Of a stretch of 64,000 bases of DNA, positions 55,400-64,000 are shown piece after piece. A model generated the notes under the pieces. That model made no database searches. It had not been told where the DNA came from and saw only the letters and a program-made list of their open reading frames with translations. Source of the DNA: Cordylochernes scorpioides (Eukaryota > Arthropoda > Arachnida > Pseudoscorpiones > Chernetidae); NCBI GenBank assembly GCA_030710605.1, contig CP092871.1, positions 67,103,887 to 67,167,886 of the forward strand, written 5' to 3'. The first letter of the stretch is position 1; every line of letters starts with the position of its first letter. Position numbers and translations under genes: made by a program.

Positions 55400-56866
55400 A
55401 AGTTTAGAATTATGATACAATGAGAGTAATTCAAAAATAATAATGATTTTTTAAGTTGTAGTTTTGGATAGTACCAATTGTAAAATTAGTAAGTTGTTAA
55501 AAATGTGTGATTGGCGATTTTTTTAAAGTAGAATTCAAGTAATGAATTAAAATTTATAATTTGATTAAAAATAAAGTAAAAAATTAATAAACGAGAGTGT
55601 AAGAGATTTAAAAATTGAAATAGAATGTATAAGTTTGAAATATATACACAAAATTAATGGGAATCAAGTTGTGAGATTGAGAAAAAAGTTATGTAGGTTT
55701 TTAAAAACTTACAGTTCATTGTTCAGTCAGGAGACTTGGTCTTGTCGTCCTGCTGACGTGGAAGGAGCTCCATGTAGGGCTTGTAGAAGCTAGTAGCTTC
55801 TGTAAATTTGATTGCGGCCTGTCGCCTTGAACATTGTCTCGATGTAAGGCCGAAGGTGGGGAACTTGTCACCGGGTTTGCCACTATGCTCTTCGGTTTCC
55901 ATGTCTTGCGAGATTTTCGGTTGTGTCGTTGGGGTGGTCAGCTTGCTCCTGGCGTTGGCGATCTGTGTTAGCGGATCTGCGGAGGTCCCTTGGGGCGGCG
56001 TTTCCTCCTCAAATATCGTCTCTTGTGGGGGAGAGATTGCTCGGTCGTTTCGTTGGAATGGCAGGCTTGTTTGTCCATCTTTGCTCTTTCTCGCTTCTAT
56101 CTGGACAGGCTTCTTACCTTCTTAGTTGTGGTCATTCTTCGTTTTGGTCATCCTGTCGACTTACGCTGTGGTGAGGTATCCAGTTGGTTTAATCTATGGT
56201 GTAAGATCCTGTCGACTCTCGCTATACTGTATTGACCGAGAAGAACAGTCAGGATTTGGAGAGTTTTCCAATACCTCTCAGCACATTGGAAGACCTTTAA
56301 CAGTTCTCACAGAGTACAGGCAGTCGTGGTCGAGGCAGAGTGGAAAGCTTGGAAATTTTCATACACAAAAAACGAAAGTACACAGTTGTACTAGGAAAGT
56401 TCCGTGAACAGATAAAAGTCGAGCTAGAAGCGACAGATGGAGATTTAAGAAGAATCTTACTGGTCTACATGGTCGATGGTGCGGACCTTGGTGACATCTG
56501 ACGAGGGCTACCGCCGATGGTAAAGTGGCTTTTTATTTCTGCGAATTGACAGCTTTATATATCTTTGCCTAGAGGAAGTATTGAGTTTCAGCGGATGCAA
56601 CAAGGGCGTGGATCGGAAGATGTCATTGTACACTGGCAACGCTCTGACATCTTCTAGGCCTCGTTGGACTTCTATCTCAATCTCTTGCTTTACCTCAACT
56701 CTTAATCTATTACAGAGTTTTATTTATTTATCCTCAGTTTGTACAAAGTACATTACATATGGTGATGTAATGACACATGTCAATCATTGTATAAATATTT
56801 ACAAAAGTGTTTATTATACAAAATGAAAATATTGTTATATTATGGGGTTGTTGGTTTAAATTACCA
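55400..56866 (-). mobile_element. Family-b LTR (copy 5) with leader
   Basis: The minus-strand LTR runs from 56866 (TGGTAATTT start) to about 56167. It is followed by leader sequence 56166-55690 and further AT-rich sequence to 55400 collinear with 46753-47460. No gag or pol follows, so the copy is 3'-truncated. Several chance frames of about 80-105 codons cross it. Confidence 0.62.
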
Positions 56867-57012
56867 TATATATATAATAAAATAAATAAAGCTTCCAAGG
56901 ATAAGTTTCTAGTGCAAACCTTTTATTTTCAAACTTTCAGACTTGTCAGTCCTTCAATAGAAGTATTACATTAACAAATTAATGATAAATACTATTTTAT
57001 ACAAATTATTAT

Positions 57013-57134
57013 AATGCATTAACGCGCCATGAGCCAGGCCCTCCAATTAATTTTTCCATTGCAGTAAGGGCAGTAGAAATTGTTTATATTTTTAGAAAGA
57101 ATCATACGCGTCTATAATAGTTTCGAATTTTTTC
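57013..57134 (-). mobile_element. Family-D element with 14-bp target duplication
   Basis: Flanked by the perfect repeat ATACAAATTATTAT (56999-57012 and 57135-57148). The insert is a half-length family-D copy from the ATTAACGCGCCAT end to TCTATAATAGTTTCG. Confidence 0.8.
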
Positions 57135-57148
57135 ATACAAATTATTAT

Positions 57149-57432
57149 TATATTTTAAATACTTATGATATTGAGAGAAATATATTACAATATTGCAAAA
57201 AGACATTTGAAAACTATCCCGCATGTGTTTCTTTTCAACGAAAAATCAAAATATTACAATATTGTTTTGTGTGAGTGTGTGCGAAACACAATATTTGAAA
57301 ATATACGTGCATGGTGGATGAATGATACGTGCTGGTTGAACTATATCTCGAGACTTCAAACTGAATTTAATAAATGCCGTGAACTATTGTGGTATATATA
57401 GAAGAGTGCCAACATCTATGGGATAGTATATA
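57149..57432. other. Repeat arm fragment and AT-rich sequence
   Basis: 57182-57240 is a piece of the tRNA-bearing foldback arm (CTATCCCGCATGTGTTTC). Otherwise nothing is recognised. Confidence 0.4.
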
Positions 57433-57806
57433 TGTTGTAATGTAATTTCATCCTGTATAATGACTGTAATGTGTTGGTTAGATGCAGTCGTTGTGGCCAC
57501 AATGGTTAGAGTGGTTCAGGCGTGAATGAATTGCCCAAAAGAACGAGACATTTTGGATGTCACCACAGAGATGGCTAGAGAGATTGAAGCCGGACGCCGG
57601 TCAAGGCAAGTTTTATCTATATTTGAGCAAAGGGGGGCACCCCTGGTAATTCGACTATGTTTTAACGGACCGACGGTGTAATCGGAGATCTTCCTCCTGT
57701 CTGGCGCCGGCTGTCACTCAAAATATTTTTATTATTTCGTTTTGGTAATTATACTATAGTTATATTACATATGGGGATATAAGTATAAATTGAAATATAT
57801 TACAAC
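57433..57806. mobile_element. Solo LTR, family c (copy 2)
   Basis: Matches 6240-6626 from TGTTGTAATG to TATTACAAC; the terminal CA is mutated to CC. Collinear with indels. Confidence 0.6.
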
Positions 57807-57964
57807 CTATTAAAAATAAAAAAAGGCATATCCTGACCAGGGGCACATGTGCTTTATAGATGGCAGAGCGCCATCTGGTGGAATCGAAATCACCTAAAAA
57901 TTGATTTAGACTGTTCCCTGATATTTGACCAACCCAATTTCTTGATAAATCAAGATAAAGCCAT

Positions 57965-58004
57965 CCACGGACGCGTTTCGCGCTGTTGGCGCTCGTCAGC
58001 GTGG
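57965..58004 (-). ncRNA. Hammerhead ribozyme motif, fully canonical
   Basis: Minus strand: stem I CCACG/CGTGG, core CTGACGA, stem II GCGC/GCGC fully paired around CAACA, GAAA, minimal stem III with CGCG loop, and the preferred GTC cleavage triplet. Stem II swaps a G-C for a C-G pair relative to 21961-22000, a compensatory double change. Confidence 0.82.
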
Positions 58005-58200
58005 AGTAGGCTATACCACTGCGACCAAAGAACATTTTGGTCCCAGAGGCTTCTTGAAAAACCAAGAAATGGGTGTTTAAAGCCAAACTTGCGTAAATAC
58101 GCTTAACACATGAAAAATTAATTTAAAAATACCCATTTCTTGGTTTATCAAGAAACCAATGGAGCCAAAAATATTTTTGGTCGCAGTGGTACAGCCTACT

Positions 58201-58240
58201 CCACGCTGACGAGAGCCAACAGCGCGAAACGCGTTCGTGG
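58201..58240 (+). ncRNA. Hammerhead ribozyme motif
   Basis: Plus strand: stem I CCACG/CGTGG, core CTGACGA, stem II GAGC/GCGC (one A-G mismatch), GAAA, minimal stem III, GTT triplet. Confidence 0.75.
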
Positions 58241-58507
58241 ATGGCTTTATCTTGATTTATCAAGAAATTGGGTTGGTCAAATATCAGGGAACAGGCTAAA
58301 TCAATGTTTATGTGATTTCGGTTCCACCAAATGGCGTTCTACCATCTGTAAAGCACATGTGCTCCTGGTCAGGATATGCTTTCTTTATTTTCAATATCAA
58401 CACCTGACCTTTTTATTTTTTTTTTCTATTATTTTTTCATTACAACATATATGTATTTATTATCGCTCTAAAATAATGATTGAACAAAATTGAACGAAGA
58501 AGATATG

Positions 58508-58607
58508 NNNNNNNNNNNNNNNNNNNNNNNNNNNNNNNNNNNNNNNNNNNNNNNNNNNNNNNNNNNNNNNNNNNNNNNNNNNNNNNNNNNNNNNNNNNNN
58601 NNNNNNN
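58508..58607. other. Assembly gap (100 N)
   Basis: Exactly 100 Ns, the conventional placeholder for a gap of unknown size. It abuts the left edge of the second copy of the duplicated block. Confidence 0.99.
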
Positions 58608-59575
58608 TGTGTATAGTTGATTACCTGTTAAATTTCAAAACTTTCTACCTTGTTTGTCTTTCTCTATTCATGGACTCCGCGGTGTCGTAATGAAAGGCTT
58701 TTGTTGTTGAATGTCCTTTATAAAGGAGAGAAAACGCGTTAACTGAATTGTATAATAGTACAACAGCTCTCTCTCTTCTATTTATATATTTACATAATAT
58801 GTTTTTTTTCCCACCTTATCGTCTGAGAATGAATTCTTAAACCCTCTCAAGAGACATTAAAGATATATATTTATATTATAATAAATTTCTGTGATAGGAA
58901 TTATTGTGAGAGATAGGAATTCGCTTCTTTTAATACAAGAGTATTATGCCAATGTTATCCAGTCGTGGAAAATATAATAAAATAACTCTAAATCACTATT
59001 TGATTTAATTAAGCTTATAAAATAAATTGAGAATAAATAGCTGACTTGAGACGTGAAGAAGAAAGAAAATACTTGATTAGGTATTTACATATTTACAAAA
59101 GGTTTGAGACGGCCAAAGTAAACAACATCAATAAATATTAAAACAATAATAAACAATAAGAGGAGCTTCTTGTGTAGACTTCTTTATTACCGCAAGCTTT
59201 CGAACAGCACGTTCTTCATCGGGCGTGGATAGTAAAACGTGCTAACATGCTATTAGAGGAGAAAAACTAATATATACACCAATAAATTTACATATTGAAG
59301 AGAAAATAGCGTAAAAAGAGAATAAAATATAAATATTTAAAATGAAATTTACATAATACAAGCGTGACGACAAAAAATAAGCAATAAACTTGAAAGAGAC
59401 TAAAAACTAAGGTAAAATTATTATTAAAACGGCGACATCCCTACACCAAAAGAACAAAGAATAAAACAGTATATGGAAGTTAAAATCTACCAGACCAAGG
59501 AGGGTCCCACCCAGTGCTGCAACCATCTCTGAGATATAAGAGGGGGGGGGGGGGGTGGGGGGGGTGAAAGACAAG

Positions 59576-60070
59576 CTATTTATAAAGTATCTGGTAAATG
59601 TCTGGGAGGTCTATTTTGCGGTTACAACTATTGTTTTGTGTGGAAATAATAGATTCTAGGCAGAGTCGGTGATATTTGTTATGTATATGCCGGTATTTAA
59701 CTTGAGGATGGTCGAGATCAAAACTATGGCCTGTTTGTGCTATATGCGTGAAAATTAAGGATTTGGGATCTTTATTGCGGATGTTACGTCTGTGCTCTGA
59801 AATACGGATGCCAGTAGTTCTTCCTGTTTCTCCAACATAAGAAGTTGGGCAATCCAGGCACTGTATGGAATAAACTGCGCCGGTAGAGTTTATGGGTAGG
59901 GTGGGTTTGTCAGATTTGGTGATGTGATGTCTAAGGATGGTGGCTAAGCTGGGGGGACTATTGTAGAGAACTTTTATGCCGTATGGTCGTAGGACTCTGG
60001 AAATGGATACTGCGGCAGGGGAGAACGGGAGCCAACAAGTGGCCCTGTGAATTGTAGTGGTTCTTTGGAC
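59576..60070 (-). pseudogene. PLE GIY-YIG endonuclease fragment, left arm
   Basis: Minus-strand mirror of the 60072-60523 coding region, ending at the stop 59578-59576. The frame stays open upstream through the spacer (about 15 more residues, reading TCWLPFSPAAV before the shared part), so the spacer belongs to this copy. There is no reverse-transcriptase domain. Confidence 0.75.
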
Positions 60071-60071
60071 A

Positions 60072-60523
60072 CGTTCTCCCCTGCCGCAGTATCCATTTCC
60101 AGAGTCCTACGACCATACGGCATAAAAGTTCTCTACAATAGTCCCCCCAGCTTAGCCACCATCCTTAGACATCACATCACCAAATCTGACAAACCCACCC
60201 TACCCATAAACTCTACCGGCGCAGTTTATTCCATACAGTGCCTGGATTGCCCAACTTCTTATGTTGGAGAAACAGGAAGAACTACTGGCATCCGTATTTC
60301 AGAGCACAGACGTAACATCCGCAATAAAGATCCCAAATCCTTAATTTTCACGCATATAGCACAAACAGGCCATAGTTTTGATCTCGACCATCCTCAAGTT
60401 AAATACCGGCATATACATAACAAATATCACCGACTCTGCCTAGAATCTATTATTTCCACACAAAACAATAGTTGTAACCGCAAAATAGACCTCCCAGACA
60501 TTTACCAGATACTTTATAAATAG
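60072..60523 (+). pseudogene. PLE GIY-YIG endonuclease fragment, right arm
   Basis: The open frame (from an accidental ATG at 60047) encodes about 150 residues of the C-terminal part of a PLE protein. GAVYSIQCLDCPTSYVGETG contains the VYSI and YVG halves of the GIY-YIG nuclease signature separated by a CxxC, as in Penelope/Poseidon/Neptune-type endonucleases. RTTGIRISEHRRNI supplies the conserved Arg, and HRLCLESIIS a likely catalytic Glu. In complete PLEs this domain nicks the target to prime reverse transcription; here the RT is missing by 5' truncation. A C/G run follows the stop in both arms. Confidence 0.88.
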
Positions 60524-62855
60524 CTTGTCTTTCACCCCCCCCCCACCCCCCCCCCCCCCCTCTTATATCTCAGAGATGGTTGCAGCACTGGGTGGGACCC
60601 TCCTTGGTCTGGTAGATTTTAACTTCCATATACTGTTTTATTCTTTGTTCTTTTGGTGTAGGGATGTCGCCGTTTTAATAATAATTTTACCTTAGTTTTT
60701 AGTCTCTTTCAAGTTTATTGCTTATTTTTTGTCGTCACGCTTGTATTATGTAAATTTCATTTTAAATATTTATATTTTATTCTCTTTTTACGCTATTTTC
60801 TCTTCAATATGTAAATTTATTGGTGTATATATTAGTTTTTCTCCTCTAATAGCATGTTAGCACGTTTTACTATCCACGCCCGATGAAGAACGTGCTGTTC
60901 GAAAGCTTGCGGTAATAAAGAAGTCTACACAAGAAGCTCCTCTTATTGTTTATTATTGTTTTAACGATCGTTTTAAAGAGTTTAATTTCTACAATCAATA
61001 AATATATAGAGTGTGAAGCGGCGCTATATGATGACAGATTTCACAGAGTTGTTCTAGGCATATTTAAAAAAAAAATAGATTAAATTCTTATAACATATAT
61101 ATGCGTGTGTGTAATAATCATGATAAAATTGTGAAAAAAAAAAGTTTAAAAAACCCACCAAAATGTTTTCTCTTAATGAGTTTCTTCTTATTTTAAAATG
61201 CAAGCTTTCAAGTGATAATCGCTTTTTAACGGGTTTAATCCAAACATCGACTGTTTCTTGTAAGACATAGTCGATGTTTTAATTAAGCCCGTTGAAGAGC
61301 GATTATCACTTGGAAGCTAGCATTTTAAAATAAGAATAAACTCATTGTGTGAAAATATTTTTGTATTTTTAAAAATAAATCTTGTATTTTGGGGAAAATA
61401 TAGCCACATATCAACCCCAATAATTTATTTAATTCTCGATGTTTTAGTGACTCGTTGTCTTTCTCCTCAGGGGAATGTAAGTAACAGCAAGTCACTGAAA
61501 CGTCGATAATTAAATGAATTATTGGGGTTGATATGTGGCTATAGTTTTCCCAAACCACTTTCCAACCAAGAAATGATATTCAAAAATAATCTTGTATAGA
61601 ACCCCTCCCCCCCATTGCCATGGTAACTTAGCTACATATGCGCCGGTGGCAAGTTAAGATGTAATAGATGCAAATGCCACCAGCAGCAGCAATGGCAAGT
61701 CCCAGTTGGGGACTCTAATCCGATTAAGTCCAAGAACCCATTAGAATTTTGGGGGACTCTTCTAATTTGACCGTGATTAACTTGGCCCCGGACTCTAGCT
61801 GATGGATCTATGTGAAGCTAGAGGGTTACCTTTAGTTAGCTAGTTAGTTTTTGTCTTGAATACACTTTTTGTTTAATAATTTCTCGAAATTTAAAATAAA
61901 TCCGTGTGTCTAGTTTTTTGTTTGTAATTCAGCCATAAAGGTTGATGTAAAACCTCACAGATGTGAACAATGGAATGTCATTAGGAAGGGATCGAAGGCA
62001 TGCGTGGTGTGATGGCAATTCTCGCCTATGTAATGGAGTTGGGTTGAGTTGAGCAGTGATAACGATGAAAGAGTACACACTAAGAGAAATAGGAGTTTCA
62101 ATGGAAGAAATTCACAAAGGTGGAGACAGAGAGCGTCCGACCATATGGTCGCTCCTTACGTCAGCTCACGAGTGATATGCAGGCTGCGTCGAGTCCGACT
62201 GTCCAGTGAAACTCCCACAGGCTCTCTTTCACCGGCCTTATATCGGGCTCTCGGTAGTAAGAGATTGGCATCTTATCTCTACAGGGGGAAGTGTCAAAGA
62301 TGTTAGCTTCTGAACATCTAAATCGAAAGCCTAGCCTGGCTGCCTCCCCCTCTGTAACCACAATCGTTTGGGATATTTTTGAGATTCAACAACAACACGA
62401 GATTTTTGTTGCGAAATTCCGTCTTCCGTTGACTCACTCGTACCAGAGACCAAGAATGGGAAAGAAGCAAACAAGGATAGAAAGTATCAAAGTATCAATA
62501 AGTAAATAGTTATTCATCTAGATTCAGTTTTGGTTTAGAAATAACACTATCTGTCTCTTCTAATCTTCATATTTTTCATTTAACGATATTTTAAGATTTA
62601 CTGTTGAAATATAGAACTGGTAGCACACGTAGACAACAAAACACTTTTCGGCCAATGTATCAGAGACATCTCTGAGTTGTCACGTTATCACGTTGACAGG
62701 TATGTGTGAGAAAAACCGTCAATTTTTGCCTTTCACATCGTAACAATAAAATATGGGAATCTTTATCTTCGCATAGCTCCCATTCTAAGCAATAGCTACT
62801 CAGCCAAGCACACACGGCGAGATAAAATGTCTCACACCGGGGGAACGGCTCCCAC

Positions 62856-63029
62856 CTCTGATCTTGGTGATGAGCTCCCAGACCCGCACCACCTCGTAGA
62901 AAGATTGCTTGTCGTCCACGGAGAAGACGAGGACAAAGCCCCGGCCGGAGCGGATGCTGAGTTCCCGCATGGCTGGAAAGTGGTGGGAGCCTGCGGTGTC
63001 CACGATCTCCACGGTGTGGAAGATTCCGT
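62856..63029 (-). CDS. Ras-family small GTPase, internal exon (copy 2)
   Basis: Identical by eye to 30769-30942, including the ACAG acceptor and GTGGGA donor. It encodes the G3 box VDTAGSHHFPAM and the following strand FVLVFSVDD. If both blocks are real, the gene would have two tandem copies of this exon (or there would be two gene copies); if the second block is a haplotype duplicate, there is one. Confidence 0.8.
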
Positions 63030-63435
63030 CTGTACACACAACACGGTACTTCTATAACAGCTCAACTATTACTATTTTAGCCTATGGTACCAGCACACTT
63101 ATTTATCAGTCGACATCAACAGTTCTGAATCATGAACAACAATCTCCATTGTGTAGAAGATCATGTCTGTACACATCACGGTACTTCTATAACATCTCAG
63201 CCTATGGTACCAGCACACCCATTTATAGGTGGACATCAACAGTTCTGAACCATGGACAACGATCTCCACGGTGTAGAAGATCATGTCTGTACACATCACG
63301 GTACTTCTATAACATCTCAGCCTATGGTACCAACACACCCATTTATAGGTGAACATCAACAGTTCTGAACCACAATCTCTACAGTGTGGAAGATTCCGTC
63401 TGTACATAAAGCACGGCACTTCTATTGCAGCACTC
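63030..63435. repeat. Exon-edge tandem repeats, copy 2
   Basis: Same array as 30944-31345. The last unit keeps the GTCTGTACATAAAGCACG segment that copy 1 has lost, showing the ancestral form. Confidence 0.8.
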
Positions 63436-64000
63436 TGCCCATTTTAACCTATGGTACCAGCACACCAATAAAATAGGTCGACTGTTCTAAACCACAATCT
63501 ACAGTGGCAATAGAATCAGAAGTTTCTGCAGGAGAAGCATGAAAGATAAACATGGATAATGAGAGGATAAAGAGAAGCGAAAATGAAAAATGAAGACAAG
63601 AAAGAATTTGCTAGTGAGAAAGTTAGAGTGATATAGAGGAATTCAGTTTATGAGTACACCCTGGCCATTAAAAATTGCTATAAAGAGAAGAGCTCAGATG
63701 GATTTACCTTGAGTTAATTGACGACAATCGATTTAAACTAAGGATGAAAAGGTAAAGAGAAGAAGAAGTAATCTCCCTTTAAAAAGTGTTTTTTTTTCCT
63801 TTTTGCTATATATACTGAAATATTCCTCTTTTATTATCCCTAGATAGAGATTTAGACCCAAATCTTTGACATTTATAGAACGGTGTATGTCAGAATGTTT
63901 GTGCTGGCTCCAATTCCACAGAAAAGAACTGTGGAATGCTAGTTTTTAAGAGATTCCATTTATAGAATTCTTTCTCAAAACTGTTTTATTATATTAATGC

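Larger units (their letters stand above)
57828..58382. mobile_element. Family-R inverted dimer with two ribozymes
   Basis: Arms of about 230 bp (57828-58060 and 58146-58382) are reverse complements with substitutions, separated by about 85 bp. Outer ends read GGCATATCCTGACCAG and its complement; the ATGGCAGAGCGCCATCTGG block lies next. Each arm carries one hammerhead pointing outward. Overlapping open frames on both strands are by-products of the symmetry. Confidence 0.72.
59138..60964. mobile_element. Penelope-like element, 5'-truncated inverted dimer
   Basis: Two arms (59138-60027 and 60072-60964) are almost perfect reverse complements around a 44-bp spacer; both encode the same endonuclease tail reading away from the centre. 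The insertion is bounded by a 12-bp duplication, ATCAATAAATAT, at 59127-59138 and 60994-61005, with about 29 bp of extra sequence (60965-60993) at the right. Both arms end in a hammerhead-like motif (for example 60875-60912) whose core has one change (CCGATGA). PLEs are known for inverted or tandem arrangements, variable target duplications and terminal hammerheads. Confidence 0.88.
58608..64000. repeat. Large duplicated block, copy 2
   Basis: Repeats 28388-31906 with about 99 percent identity by eye once the insertion at 59139-60993 is removed, and runs to the window end. It includes both foldbacks (61190-61345, 61390-61550), the Ras exon and the exon-edge tandem repeats. Confidence 0.93.

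Overview
This 64 kb window is AT-rich eukaryotic DNA, almost entirely transposable-element sequence, with one 100-N assembly gap (58508-58607). It has no prokaryotic operons and no rRNA. It carries splice-flanked exons, Helitrons, mariner elements, LTR retrotransposons, LINE and Penelope-like element (PLE) remnants, tRNA-derived SINEs and many long foldbacks. The gag at 47970-49238 and the LINE tail at 22852-23140 resemble element families I associate with spiders, ticks and other chelicerates. I therefore infer an arthropod, probably a chelicerate; species is not determinable.

Layout. 0-10 kb: a non-autonomous Helitron (199-1270), a full-length mariner with perfect 43-bp TIRs and a broken transposase (3756-5064), and three solo copies of one LTR family (LTR-b), one of them split by a SINE with a 10-bp target duplication. 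10-24 kb: mariner relics, a TA-flanked MITE whose right half is amplified into a 118/120-bp tandem array (13565-15088), a second Helitron (17807-18517), an antisense LINE reverse-transcriptase relic (about 19.15-20.3 kb) and foldbacks. 23-27 kb: a deleted LTR retrotransposon keeping only zinc knuckle/protease and integrase C-terminus, its LTR interrupted by a near-perfect palindrome, followed by a GC-rich LINE tail. 28.4-31.9 kb: a block repeated almost identically at 58.6-64.0 kb, each copy carrying one Ras-family GTPase exon on the minus strand. 32.0-33.0 kb: two splice-flanked open exons of an unidentified gene. 33-44 kb: AT-rich DNA with foldbacks, a minisatellite and short dispersed elements. 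44-50 kb: solo LTR, inverted partner of the second Helitron, LTR-b with leader, and a gag ORF ending at an LTR of another family. 51.7-54.3 kb: an internally deleted autonomous Helitron.

The strongest unusual signal is a family of short repeats (unit about 335 bp) carrying hammerhead ribozyme motifs. Five copies have the full conserved core, a 5-bp stem I and a stem II with compensatory changes, and they occur as direct partial dimers or inverted dimers. Together with a PLE GIY-YIG endonuclease fragment in the same window, this suggests retrozyme-like elements moved by PLE machinery (inference). The second signal is the duplication itself: the downstream copy abuts the N gap and contains a 1.85 kb inverted PLE dimer, with 12-bp target duplications, that is absent from the upstream copy. 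The host-gene content is only the Ras exon (two copies) and the 32-33 kb exons.
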